From the NCBI RefSeq assembly GCF_900604355.1, contig NZ_UWOE01000001.1:1674001-1738000 (forward strand): a stretch of 64,000 nt of DNA, given 5' to 3'. The stretch is from Luxibacter massiliensis (GTDB lineage: Bacteria; Bacillota; Clostridia; Lachnospirales; Lachnospiraceae). A program made the translations under genes and the position numbers. Under the pieces are notes generated by a model that had not been told where the DNA came from, searched no databases, and was given only the letters and a program-made list of their open reading frames with translations. Within the stretch, counting starts at the first letter, position 1; each line of letters opens with the position of its first letter. This document shows, one piece after another, positions 1 through 8,866 of the stretch.

Positions 1-675
1 AGTGAGAATTTTGAGACTCTCCAGCAGGTCAGAAAAGAAAATGAAAAGTTGCAGAGCAAAGTAGATGAGCTGATTACGGAGAATAATAATCTGCAGGAAG
101 AGAGGTATGAACTGGAACGTCTGCAGGAATTGTACAAACTAGATCAAAATTATGCAGATTATGAAAAGACAGGGGCCCATGTCATTGGAAAGGATTCGGG
201 CAACTGGTTCAGCACGTTTACAATCGATAAGGGAAGCATGGATGGAATCGAGGTAGATATGAATGTTATGGCTGGAAGCGGCCTGGTGGGGATTGTCACG
301 AAGGTAGGCCCGACCTGGGCCACCGTGCGTTCTATTATTGATGATTCCAGCAATGTAAGCGGCATGGCATTGACCACATCAGATAAGTGCATGGTCCGGG
401 GGGACCTGACCCTGATCAATGATGGGAAGATCCGGTTTGAGCAGATGGAGAATAACGAAAATAAGGTACAGGTGGGGGATCAGATAGTCACCTCCCACAT
501 CAGTGATAAATATCTCCAGGGGATCCTGGTAGGATATATCAGTGAGATCAATGTGGACTCAAATAATCTGACACGGTCTGGCTACATTACGCCAGTGGTG
601 GATTTCAAAAACCTGCAGGAGGTTCTAGTCATCACAACGACTAAAGCAGACCTGACAGGCAAGAAAGCCGAATAA
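1..675 (+). CDS. mreC: Rod shape-determining protein MreC (5' end outside window)
   Basis: C-terminal part of MreC, the extracytoplasmic scaffold that links MreB filaments to the elongation peptidoglycan machinery. The frame is open from base 1, so the start codon and the N-terminal membrane anchor lie upstream of the window. What is visible is a Glu/Lys/Gln/Leu-rich coiled coil (about the first 50 residues) followed by the beta-rich MreC core with typical glycine turns (MAGSGLVGIV, then VGDQIVTSHISDKYLQGILVGYI). It is followed 53 bp later by mreD, as in most bacteria. Internal TTG or ATG codons should not be taken as the start. Confidence 0.93.
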   Translation, partial: SENFETLQQVRKENEKLQSKVDELITENNNLQEERYELERLQELYKLDQNYADYEKTGAHVIGKDSGNWFSTFTIDKGSMDGIEVDMNVMAGSGLVGIVTKVGPTWATVRSIIDDSSNVSGMALTTSDKCMVRGDLTLINDGKIRFEQMENNENKVQVGDQIVTSHISDKYLQGILVGYISEINVDSNNLTRSGYITPVVDFKNLQEVLVITTTKADLTGKKAE

Positions 676-728
676 AGGCTACATGGAGCCATATGTCTTA
701 CCATCGGCAGGAAAGGAGTAGATAAGGG

Positions 729-1262
729 ATGAAAAAAATGAAAGCAAAAAGAGTGGCTGTGACTGCCCTGATTCTGCTCGTATGCTATTTGCTGCAGTGT
801 ACTGTGTTTCCAAATCTGGCGCTGGCATCTATTAAACCTAATCTTATGATTGTCTTAACCGCAGCCTTTGGCTTTATGCGGGGGCCAAAGGAAGGGATGC
901 TAACCGGCTTTTTTTCAGGACTGCTAATGGATATACAGTTCGGCAATATTTTGGGATTCTATGCCTTGATATATTTGCTGATCGGGTTTACCAACAGTCT
1001 GTTCCAGCAGGTATATTATGATGAGGACATCAAGCTTCCGCTGGTACTGATAGCAGCCAGTGAATTTTTATATGGGCTGGTCATTTATCTTTTGATGTTT
1101 ATGCTGAGAAGTGAATTTCATTTTATTTACTATCTTAGTCATAATATTGTGCCTGAGCTCATATATACTATTGTGACTGCTCTTATTTTATACCCGCTGA
1201 TTTTATACGTGAACCGTAAACTAGAGGCAGAAGAAAAAAGGAGTGCAAGTAAATTTGTTTGA
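729..1262 (+). CDS. mreD: Rod shape-determining protein MreD
   Basis: A 177-residue integral membrane protein with five or six hydrophobic segments and the MreD signature region around FGFMRGPKEGMLTGFFSGLL. MreD is a membrane partner of MreC in the elongasome. An AAAGGAG ribosome site lies about 11 nt before the ATG at 729; a second ATG three codons later is possible. The 3' end overlaps the start of the following PBP2 gene, which suggests translational coupling in the shape operon. Confidence 0.92.
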   Translation: MKKMKAKRVAVTALILLVCYLLQCTVFPNLALASIKPNLMIVLTAAFGFMRGPKEGMLTGFFSGLLMDIQFGNILGFYALIYLLIGFTNSLFQQVYYDEDIKLPLVLIAASEFLYGLVIYLLMFMLRSEFHFIYYLSHNIVPELIYTIVTALILYPLILYVNRKLEAEEKRSASKFV

Positions 1263-4119
1263 ACGTATTAAAGATGCAGTTTATCGGATCATAAAGTCAC
1301 GGCTGTTTGTCTTAATTCTGGCCTTTTGCGTACTGTTTGCCATACTTATTAACAGAGTATTTTATCTGCAGATAGTAAAAGGACAGGATTATCTGGACAA
1401 TTATAAGCTGCAGATCCTCAAAACAAGAGAAATCATGGGGACAAGGGGCAACATCTATGACAGGAATGGAAATCTTCTTGCCTACAATGAGCTGGCCTAT
1501 TCCGTGACAATAGAAGATAATATTACTGCTGATACACGGGCGGAGAAGAACAAAATCCTCAATGAGATTCTTGAAAAGGTTATACAGATTGTAGAATCTA
1601 ACAAAGATTCTGTGATCAGTGATTTTGGGGTAGTCCTGGACTCTGCTGGAAATTATGAGTACTCACAGACGAATGAGACATTGAAGCTGCGTTTTATTGC
1701 GGATGTCTATGGCCTTGATACAATTGATAAGCTGGATGAGGAGCAGAGGAATGCAACGGCAGAAGATATAATAGAATATCTCTGCACAGATGAGACCTAT
1801 GGATATGGGCTGGACATAAAAAATACGGACAAGTCCCATATACTTAAAATGGTAAACCTCCGCTACGCCATGAACCTGAACAGTTTCCAGAAATTTATTC
1901 CCACTACCCTTGCCACAAATGTCAGTGACGAGACAGTGGCCGCAGTTATGGAGAACCTGGATCAATTGGACGGAGTGGATGTGGCGGAGGATTCCATGCG
2001 CCACTATACGGACAGCCAGTATTTTGCCTCTATCATCGGGTACACTGGCAAAATATCCCAGGAAGAATACAATGCCCTGGACAAGGAACAGAAGAAAAAG
2101 TATTCCCAGACAGATATTGTGGGGAAATCAGGCCTGGAGCAGACAATGGACGAGGTGCTGCAGGGTGTGAAAGGTGAGACTGAGTTCTATGTAGACAGCG
2201 TAGGCAAGGTAACTGAGACTGTCAGCAACAAAGACCCTGAGGCGGGCAATGACGTCTATCTCACCATCGATAAGGATCTGCAGATACAGACCTACCAGTT
2301 AATAGAGGAGAAGCTGGCTGGTATTGTGCTTTCTAAGCTGCGCAATGTGATGAACTACGATCCCAGCACAACCTCAGATGCAAGCGAGATCATCATTCCT
2401 GTGGATGATGCTTACAATGCTTTTATTGGGAATGAGATCATCGATGAGACACATTTCGGGGCCGAGGATGCAAAGACAGTTGAAAAACAAGTATATTCTA
2501 TATTTGAGCAGCGAAAGGAAGCGGCCATAACGGAAATCATCAATGAGATGAACAATAGCAGTGCGGCTGCCTATAAAGATCTGTCAGCAGAGATGAAGGC
2601 ATATATGGATTATATTTCTATTGATGTCCTGCAGAATGATGCACAGATACTTGTGTCAGATGACATTGATACATCAGATGAGGTCTACAGGCAGTGGACC
2701 ACTGACGAGTCAATCAGCCTGAACAGATATCTGAACTATGCAATTTCCAAGAACTGGATTGATACCTCCAAGCTGTCAGACTATGTTTCGGCAGAGAAAT
2801 ATTCCGATTCGGCAGAAATTTATCAGGGGATTTTAACATTTTTACAAGATTATTTGAATTCAGATGTTAATTTCGACAAACTTCTCTACAAATATCTTAT
2901 AAAATCAGGTAGTATCACTGGCGCACAAATTTGTGCCATGGTATATGAGCAGGGTGTCCTGCCTATGGATGAAGGGACATATAACGGACTGGTAAGCGGC
3001 AGTGTGGATTCCTATACGTGGCTGTATCAGAAGATACAGAGCCTGGAGATCACCCCCGGGCAGCTGGCGCTGGAGCCATGTACAGGTTCTGCTGTTGTCA
3101 GCGATCCAAACACAGGCGAAGTGCTGGCCTGTGTCTCCTATCCGGGATATGACAATAACCGGCTGGCAAACACGATGGATTCAAAATATTATAACCAGCT
3201 TGTAACCGGACTGTCCCGTCCGTTTTACAATAATGCCACACAGGAGAGGACTGCTCCAGGTTCCACTTATAAAATGCTTTCCTCTGTAGCTGCGCTTACC
3301 GAAGGCCTGATTACCGGGGAAACGTATATCAACTGTACCGGTGAATTTGACAAAGTTACCCCCAGCCCAAGATGCTGGGCTTACCCTGGTTCCCATGGCG
3401 GCCTCAACGTGGTCGGCGCACTGGAGGTTTCCTGCAATGTATTTTATTACGATGTGGGATATAACCTGGGATTGGATTCCCAGGGGAATTATGACAGCGA
3501 CAAAGGTGTGGAGGTTCTTGGTAAGTATGCAGAAGAATTTGGCCTGGGGGAAAAGTCGGGACTTGAGATACCAGAATCAGAGCCTCAGATTTCTGATGAA
3601 TATTCTGTACAGACAGCGATCGGGCAAGGCAACAATAACTATACAGTAAGCCAGTTAAACAGATATGTTGCCACAGTGGCAAACAAAGGAACTGTATATA
3701 ATCTTACCCTTTTGGATAAAACCACTGATGTGAACGGAAAGATTATCAAGGAATATGAGCCAGTCATTGCAAACCAAATGGAGGATGTAAGCAGCAATAC
3801 GTGGAACTTGGTCCATCAGGGCATGATCGCCATGATCCAGGATACCTCTAGTTTTTCGGGACTTGGCATATCCATGGCAGGAAAAACCGGTACGGCACAG
3901 CAGAGTGCAGTCCATCCGGACCACGGCTTATTTGTAGGATTTGCCCCTGCGGAGACGCCGGAGATTGCCATTGCGGTCCGTATTGCAAACGGTTACAGCT
4001 CATCCTATGCTGCTGAAATAGGCAGGGATATTGTCAGGGCAAATTATAAACTTGCCGATAAAGAGGAACTAATTACCGGCTCCGCCGCAGAGCTGGGCAC
4101 AGCCATCGCAGGCGACTAG
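1255..4119 (+). CDS. mrdA: Penicillin-binding protein 2 (elongasome D,D-transpeptidase), extra-large form
   Basis: Class B PBP that cross-links peptidoglycan during cell elongation with RodA. It has an N-terminal membrane anchor (about residues 12-35), a dimerisation domain, and a transpeptidase domain with all three motifs: SxxK as STYK near residue 670, SxN as SCN near 726, and KTG near 877 (numbered from the TTG at 1255). TTG 1255 is preferred because AAGGAG ends 11 nt upstream, whereas GTG 1243 lies on the ribosome site itself. At about 954 residues it is much longer than the usual 600-750. The excess is an acidic, helix-rich stretch of about 250 residues between the start of the transpeptidase domain and its first conserved strands. 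It overlaps mreD by 8 bp. Confidence 0.93.
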   Translation: MFERIKDAVYRIIKSRLFVLILAFCVLFAILINRVFYLQIVKGQDYLDNYKLQILKTREIMGTRGNIYDRNGNLLAYNELAYSVTIEDNITADTRAEKNKILNEILEKVIQIVESNKDSVISDFGVVLDSAGNYEYSQTNETLKLRFIADVYGLDTIDKLDEEQRNATAEDIIEYLCTDETYGYGLDIKNTDKSHILKMVNLRYAMNLNSFQKFIPTTLATNVSDETVAAVMENLDQLDGVDVAEDSMRHYTDSQYFASIIGYTGKISQEEYNALDKEQKKKYSQTDIVGKSGLEQTMDEVLQGVKGETEFYVDSVGKVTETVSNKDPEAGNDVYLTIDKDLQIQTYQLIEEKLAGIVLSKLRNVMNYDPSTTSDASEIIIPVDDAYNAFIGNEIIDETHFGAEDAKTVEKQVYSIFEQRKEAAITEIINEMNNSSAAAYKDLSAEMKAYMDYISIDVLQNDAQILVSDDIDTSDEVYRQWTTDESISLNRYLNYAISKNWIDTSKLSDYVSAEKYSDSAEIYQGILTFLQDYLNSDVNFDKLLYKYLIKSGSITGAQICAMVYEQGVLPMDEGTYNGLVSGSVDSYTWLYQKIQSLEITPGQLALEPCTGSAVVSDPNTGEVLACVSYPGYDNNRLANTMDSKYYNQLVTGLSRPFYNNATQERTAPGSTYKMLSSVAALTEGLITGETYINCTGEFDKVTPSPRCWAYPGSHGGLNVVGALEVSCNVFYYDVGYNLGLDSQGNYDSDKGVEVLGKYAEEFGLGEKSGLEIPESEPQISDEYSVQTAIGQGNNNYTVSQLNRYVATVANKGTVYNLTLLDKTTDVNGKIIKEYEPVIANQMEDVSSNTWNLVHQGMIAMIQDTSSFSGLGISMAGKTGTAQQSAVHPDHGLFVGFAPAETPEIAIAVRIANGYSSSYAAEIGRDIVRANYKLADKEELITGSAAELGTAIAGD

Positions 4120-4136
4120 AAAAGGATGTGAAATAC

Positions 4137-4781
4137 GTGGACAGGCTGGTAACGATTAAGAGTAACCGCTACGGGATCGAAGTCCATTTAGACCCCCAGG
4201 TATCTTTTGATACACTGCTGGAGAGCCTTTTTACTAAATTAAAGGACTCTGCCAAATTTTTTGAGGGGGCGAAGATGGCAGTATCATTTCTGGACCGGAA
4301 ACTTTCGGACAGAGAGGAACAGATCATACTGGATTTGATTGCCGAGACAACCGGACTTGATATTGTGTGTATCGTTGACCGGGATGAAACCAATGAAATG
4401 ACATACAAAAGCATTGTAGAAAATACGCTCACTAATATTTCCAGGCGGGAAGGGCAGTTCTACAGAGGTACTTTAAGCCGAAAACAAGTGCTGGAATCTG
4501 ATACAAGCATCATCATACTGGGTGATGTGGAGTTTGGCGCTAAAGTTATTGCCAAGGGAAATGTTGTGATTGTTGGTTCTCTCACAGGCTCTGTCCATGC
4601 GGGGGCATCAGGAGACAGGGGGGCGTTTATAGCAGCTTTGTCCATGCAGCCTAAACAACTTCGAATTGGCGATATTGAAGCAAGACGTCAGGCCATTCAC
4701 CAGGAGAGCCTGATGAGTGGAGGCCCAAAGGTAGCGGTGGCCGACGGGCGCCGGATATATGTGGATCCGCTTGTAGACTAA
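4137..4781 (+). CDS. minC: Septum site-determining protein MinC
   Basis: Inhibitor of FtsZ assembly that works with MinD to block division at the poles. The N-terminal half matches the FtsZ-binding domain. The C-terminal half is the beta-helical MinD-binding domain, with its turn-rich core at IILGDVEFGAKVIAKGNVVIVGSL (quoted only as a landmark region, about residues 120-145). GTG 4137 is preferred over GTG 4128 because the AAAGGA ribosome site at 4121-4126 leaves workable spacing only for the later codon. It lies 17 bp after PBP2 and just before minD. Confidence 0.92.
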   Translation: MDRLVTIKSNRYGIEVHLDPQVSFDTLLESLFTKLKDSAKFFEGAKMAVSFLDRKLSDREEQIILDLIAETTGLDIVCIVDRDETNEMTYKSIVENTLTNISRREGQFYRGTLSRKQVLESDTSIIILGDVEFGAKVIAKGNVVIVGSLTGSVHAGASGDRGAFIAALSMQPKQLRIGDIEARRQAIHQESLMSGGPKVAVADGRRIYVDPLVD

Positions 4782-4816
4782 TCATAGGAATAAGAAGTTG
4801 TAGGAGGAAGAAAACA

Positions 4817-5608
4817 ATGGGAGAAGTTATTGTCATTACATCAGGAAAAGGCGGAGTTGGAAAAACGACTACGACAGCAAATATAGGTATTGGGTTGTCC
4901 CGGCTTCATAAAAAGGTTATTGTCATTGATACAGATCTAGGGCTTAGGAACCTGGATGTTGTTATGGGACTGGAAAACAGGATAGTATATAACCTGGTGG
5001 ATGTCATCGAGGGAAGCTGCCGCCTGAAACAGGCACTGATTAAGGACAAGCGTTTCGAGGAACTGTATTTGCTTCCTTCAGCCCAGACAAAGGATAAGTC
5101 CTCCGTCTCTCCGGAGCAGATGCGCAAGCTGATTGCTGATCTGAGGGACGAGTTTGATTACATACTTCTGGATTGCCCGGCGGGTATTGAGCAGGGGTTT
5201 GAGAATGCTGTTGCCGGAGCTGACAGGGCAATTATTGTCACTACGCCGGAAGTATCAGCCATACGTGACGCAGACCGGATTATCGGCCTTCTGGAGACTC
5301 ACGGCATTAAGAAAAACGACTTGATTATAAACCGCCTCCGTGTGGATATGGTAAAACGGGGGGACATGATGTCTGTAGACGATGTGACAGAAATTCTTGC
5401 CATCCATCTGCTCGGCGTCATCCCTGATGATGAACAGGTTGTGATTGCCACAAACCAGGGAGAGCCTATTATCGGCACAGACTGTATTTCTGGACAGGCC
5501 TATTCTAACGTGTGCCGCCGCATACTTGGCGAGGATATACCTATCACAGATTTCAGCAAGCCAGAAGGTTTCCTGGCCAAATTCTCCAGCCTGTTTAAGA
5601 AAAACTAG
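4817..5608 (+). CDS. minD: Septum site-determining ATPase MinD
   Basis: Membrane-cycling ParA/MinD-type ATPase that carries MinC to the membrane and is stimulated by MinE. The deviant Walker A motif GKGGVGKTT is at residues 10-18, and the switch region LLDCPAGIE follows. The C-terminus (GFLAKFSSLFKKN) is the amphipathic membrane-targeting helix expected of MinD. The length of 263 residues is normal. A strong GTAGGAGGAAG ribosome site precedes the ATG. Its partners minC and minE flank it directly. Confidence 0.96.
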   Translation: MGEVIVITSGKGGVGKTTTTANIGIGLSRLHKKVIVIDTDLGLRNLDVVMGLENRIVYNLVDVIEGSCRLKQALIKDKRFEELYLLPSAQTKDKSSVSPEQMRKLIADLRDEFDYILLDCPAGIEQGFENAVAGADRAIIVTTPEVSAIRDADRIIGLLETHGIKKNDLIINRLRVDMVKRGDMMSVDDVTEILAIHLLGVIPDDEQVVIATNQGEPIIGTDCISGQAYSNVCRRILGEDIPITDFSKPEGFLAKFSSLFKKN

Positions 5609-5619
5609 GAGGAAACTAT

Positions 5620-5829
5620 ATGAGTGTGCAATCTGTCCATGTTGCAAAAGAAAGACTGAAAACTCTGCTTATAGCAGACAGAATGCAGTGTACACCTGAA
5701 ACAGCGGAAAGATTTTCTACAGATATGTATCACACAGTCTCGAAATATTTGGAAATCCGGCCGGAAAATTTTCACATGAAGATAACCCATGCAGATATAC
5801 ATATTAAGATAACAGGAGAGAGCTATTGA
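5620..5829 (+). CDS. minE: MinE, short form without the N-terminal membrane-targeting segment
   Basis: Topological specificity factor that triggers MinD ATP hydrolysis. The 69-residue product has the MinD-contacting helix (VAKERLKTLLIADR) and the dimeric beta-domain (YLEIRPENFHMKIT and onward). It starts only seven residues before that helix, whereas typical MinE proteins are about 85-95 residues and begin with a hydrophobic amphipathic segment that binds membrane. The ATG has a clear AGGAGGAAACT ribosome site, and no in-frame upstream start is plausible. The C-terminus overlaps the rodA start by 4 bp. Confidence 0.88.
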   Translation: MSVQSVHVAKERLKTLLIADRMQCTPETAERFSTDMYHTVSKYLEIRPENFHMKITHADIHIKITGESY

Positions 5830-6962
5830 AACTTCAACTTCATTTTTTGAATATTAAGCAGAGATACCATTTAAAAGACTATAAATTCAGCCTGGTTGCG
5901 CTTGTAACTGCAATTTCGGTCATAGGTGTATTTGTGGTAGGAAGTGCACAGGCATCCTCACAGGGACGGCAGCTGGCCGGTGTCATACTTGGCACGCTGG
6001 CGATGGTTGTCATTTCCCTGATCGATTATAAGTGGGTACTGAATCTGTACTGGCTTATGTATGGGATCAATATTGTACTGCTCCTCGCAGTGTTATTTTT
6101 TGGTGAGAATATCAATGGCGCTACAAGATGGCTGAATCTTGGTTTTGTACAGTTTCAGCCGTCTGATTTAACAAAACTGATCACAATTTTATTCTTTGCA
6201 AAATTCCTGATGGAACGTGAGGAGGCAGTTAATAATAAAAAGACTATTATTCAGGCCGCGGCCCTTATACTGCCGTCCCTGATTCTTATATATAAACAGC
6301 CCAACCTGTCTAATACAATCTGCCTGGCGGCATTGTTCTGTATTATGTTGTATTTAGGCGGCCTCAGCTATAAATTTATTGGGACTGTACTGGCCATTGT
6401 TATACCTACAGGAGCCCTTTTCCTCAGTATTGTGGTGCAGCCTAACCAGCCCTTTTTAAAAGATTATCAGCAGAAGAGGATACTGGCATGGCTAGAGCCT
6501 GAGAAATATGCGTCAGATGAGGCATACCAGCAGATAAATTCAGTCATGGCCATTGGTTCAGGAATGCTGACAGGGAAAGGGTATAACAGCAATACGACAA
6601 CCTCTGTAAAAAATGGCAATTTTATTTCTGAACCCCAGACAGATTTTATCTTTGCCATAATCGGGGAAGAATTGGGATTTGTGGGTTGTTGTGTGGTCAT
6701 AATTTTGTTATTATTGATTGTAATAGAATGTATTCTAATAGGTTTAAGGGCCAAGGATACTGGAGGCCGGCTGATTTGCGGAGGAGTCGCCACACTGATA
6801 GGTGTACAGAGTTTTATCAATATCAGTGTGGCCACACAGATTTTTCCAAACACAGGTATTTCCCTGCCATTTGTCAGTTATGGCATGACCTCTATCGTGT
6901 GCCTGTACATGGGAATTGGCTTTGTATTGAATGTCGGTTTGCAGCCTAATAAATATCAGTAG
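5826..6962 (+). CDS. rodA: RodA/FtsW-family SEDS peptidoglycan glycosyltransferase
   Basis: Polytopic SEDS protein (378 residues, about ten membrane segments) that polymerises glycan strands with its class B PBP partner, here the PBP2 encoded upstream. Family motifs include INGATRWLNLGFVQFQPSD and the C-terminal PNTGISLPFVSYG signature. The start is TTG 5826 overlapping the minE stop (TTGA), with the ribosome site inside the end of minE. The context (mreCD, mrdA, min) favours RodA over FtsW. Confidence 0.9.
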   Translation: MKLQLHFLNIKQRYHLKDYKFSLVALVTAISVIGVFVVGSAQASSQGRQLAGVILGTLAMVVISLIDYKWVLNLYWLMYGINIVLLLAVLFFGENINGATRWLNLGFVQFQPSDLTKLITILFFAKFLMEREEAVNNKKTIIQAAALILPSLILIYKQPNLSNTICLAALFCIMLYLGGLSYKFIGTVLAIVIPTGALFLSIVVQPNQPFLKDYQQKRILAWLEPEKYASDEAYQQINSVMAIGSGMLTGKGYNSNTTTSVKNGNFISEPQTDFIFAIIGEELGFVGCCVVIILLLLIVIECILIGLRAKDTGGRLICGGVATLIGVQSFINISVATQIFPNTGISLPFVSYGMTSIVCLYMGIGFVLNVGLQPNKYQ

Positions 6963-6975
6963 AGGAGATAGCAAT

Positions 6976-7371
6976 ATGAATATAGGGTTAGTAGCACATG
7001 ATGCAAAAAAGAAATTAATGCAGAATTTTTGTATTGCTTACAGAGGAATTTTGAGTAAGCATGAGCTGTATGCCACGGGGACAACGGGCAATCTGATAGA
7101 AAATGTTACAAATTTAGTTGTCCATAAATATCTTGCAGGGCATTTGGGAGGGAAACAGCAGCTTGGCGCACAGATAGAGCATAATGAGATGGATCTGTTA
7201 ATATTTTTCAGGGATCCCCTCTCCCCCCACTCCCATGAACCAGATGTCAATGATATTGTAAAGCTGTGCGACATGTACAATATTCCTATCGCTACAAATA
7301 TAGCCACTGCAGAGGCTCTAATTCTAGCATTAGACAGAGGAGATTTAGACTGGCGTGAAATGTATAAATAG
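6976..7371 (+). CDS. mgsA: Methylglyoxal synthase
   Basis: Converts dihydroxyacetone phosphate to methylglyoxal and phosphate in the cytosol, a bypass of lower glycolysis. The 131-residue product has the phosphate-binding LYATGTTG motif, the GGKQQLGAQI segment and the conserved catalytic-region MDLLIFFRDPL. ATG 6976 is preceded by AGGAGATAG; a longer in-frame reading into rodA has no ribosome site. Its place at the end of a shape/min/rodA operon recurs in related Clostridia from general knowledge, although a metabolic link is not obvious. Confidence 0.93.
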   Translation: MNIGLVAHDAKKKLMQNFCIAYRGILSKHELYATGTTGNLIENVTNLVVHKYLAGHLGGKQQLGAQIEHNEMDLLIFFRDPLSPHSHEPDVNDIVKLCDMYNIPIATNIATAEALILALDRGDLDWREMYK

Positions 7372-8341
7372 AGTGCTCCTTTCAGGAATCTTTTTTTTAA
7401 TCATAGTGTTTGGAACTGGGTGCAGCAAAACGGAGCCTTCTTATGACCAGGCAGCGGAGTATGAGAAAGCCAATTATGATAGGAATATGTATCAGGGCAC
7501 CTTTTTTGCCGAAGATTTATGTGTGACAGACACGGATGTGCCGCTTGAAGGATATCAGGCAGACGGCAGCCTGCATGCCTCTGGACTGTTTGATATAAAG
7601 GACGAGAAGGTTCTCTGTGCAGACAGGATCCATGAGAGGCTGTATCCGGCCAGCACTACCAAAGTTATGACGGCTTACCTTGCCCTGAGATATGGGAATC
7701 TGGATGATGTTGTGACGGTCAGTGAGAGTGCCACACAGTTCGCACCCGATGAACAAGTGTGCGGCCTGAATCCAGGGGATACGCTGACCCTGTATGACCT
7801 CCTGTGCGGCCTGACCCTTGCATCAGGAAATGACTGTGCTGCGGCCATTGCTGAATACATGGCCGGAAGCATGGAAGCCTTTGCTGATATGATGAACCAG
7901 GAGGCTGCCAGCCTGGGCGCAACAAATACACATTTCGTGAATGCACATGGACTGCACGATGAGAATCATTATACAACAGCGTATGATTTATATCTTATGT
8001 TTAATGCCTGTGTGAAGGATCAGAGATTTATAGACATTATTTCAATGGATTCCTATACCGCAGAGCTGACGGACCAGGCCGGTGCAGTCCGCACAGAGGT
8101 GTGGGAGCCAACAAACTACTATTCACTGGGCCTGTCCGCACCCCCAGAAGGAATCCGTGTATTTGGCGGGAAAACAGGTACCACTGACCAAGCTGGCTCC
8201 TGTGTGATACTCTACAGCCAGGATCTGGAAAACCGCCCTTATATTTCGGTTATCATGGGTGCCCCGGACAAAGATACCCTGTATGTGGATATGACTGCAC
8301 TTCTTTCAGCTGGACTTACTGCCAGTACGAAAGGCCATTAA
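7355..8341 (+). CDS. D-alanyl-D-alanine carboxypeptidase (class A low-mass PBP), probable lipoprotein
   Basis: Serine DD-carboxypeptidase that trims the terminal D-Ala of peptidoglycan stem peptides outside the membrane. Active-site motifs are all present: SxxK in YPASTTKVMTA, SxN in ASGNDCAAA and KTG in GGKTGTT. The N-terminus is a signal peptide ending in FGTGC, compatible with a degenerate lipobox. The ATG overlaps the end of mgsA by 17 bp, so it probably belongs to the same operon. The protein ends soon after the catalytic domain and lacks the C-terminal amphipathic anchor of DacA, consistent with lipid anchoring. Confidence 0.9.
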   Translation: MKCINRVLLSGIFFLIIVFGTGCSKTEPSYDQAAEYEKANYDRNMYQGTFFAEDLCVTDTDVPLEGYQADGSLHASGLFDIKDEKVLCADRIHERLYPASTTKVMTAYLALRYGNLDDVVTVSESATQFAPDEQVCGLNPGDTLTLYDLLCGLTLASGNDCAAAIAEYMAGSMEAFADMMNQEAASLGATNTHFVNAHGLHDENHYTTAYDLYLMFNACVKDQRFIDIISMDSYTAELTDQAGAVRTEVWEPTNYYSLGLSAPPEGIRVFGGKTGTTDQAGSCVILYSQDLENRPYISVIMGAPDKDTLYVDMTALLSAGLTASTKGH

Positions 8342-8375
8342 ACGGAATTCCTAGATAAGGGATTTTCAGTAAATG

Positions 8376-8422
8376 CTTATGAGCCGCGTATCGTGGAATA
8401 TCCATAATACGCGGCTCATAAG
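8376..8422. terminator. Perfect 16-bp hairpin between convergent genes
   Basis: Arms 8376-8391 and 8407-8422 are exact reverse complements (16 of 16) around a 15-nt loop. The element lies between the carboxypeptidase (+) and the convergent DUF378 gene (-), so it probably terminates both transcripts. No long T-run follows on the + side, so its mode of action is inferred from position. Confidence 0.7.
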
Positions 8423-8456
8423 TTCATTATGTTTGCTTAAACCTAAGGTTTTTCTC

Positions 8457-8657
8457 CTACTCCATCCGGTTTATTCTTCCAAAGAGACTGATGAGATAGA
8501 GTCCGCAAAGACCGACTATCGTATACACAATTCTGGAAAGCCAGCTTAAATTTCCAAAGAGAAAGGCTACTAAATCAAAACGAAAGATGCCGACCAGAAG
8601 CCAGTTGACTGCCCCGATTATCACTAGTGTAAGAGCAGTGTTATCAAACCACTTCAT
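8457..8657 (-). CDS. DUF378 small membrane protein (YuzA-like)
   Basis: A 66-residue protein with two membrane helices. It matches the DUF378 pattern: ALTLVIIGAVNWLLVGIF at the start, then FDLVAFLFGN and VYTIVGLCGLYLI. An AGGAGGAAATAAT ribosome site precedes the ATG. The molecular role of this family is not known. It stands alone on the minus strand between two plus-strand blocks. Confidence 0.85.
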   Translation of the reverse strand: MKWFDNTALTLVIIGAVNWLLVGIFRFDLVAFLFGNLSWLSRIVYTIVGLCGLYLISLFGRINRME

Positions 8658-8866
8658 ATTATTTCCTCCTTTTCAATATCAATGATTTTATTATTACCGC
8701 AAAAACTGGAAATATACACATAAAAATGTTATACTATAAAAGTTATCAACAAAAAGTGAAGATTTATGGGATGTACTGAAAATCACTTTCCAGAGGGAGT
8801 GTATATACTCTTAAGATGAATTTTCATATACATCCTGCATATTTACCCTTCCGGAGGTATACGGGA

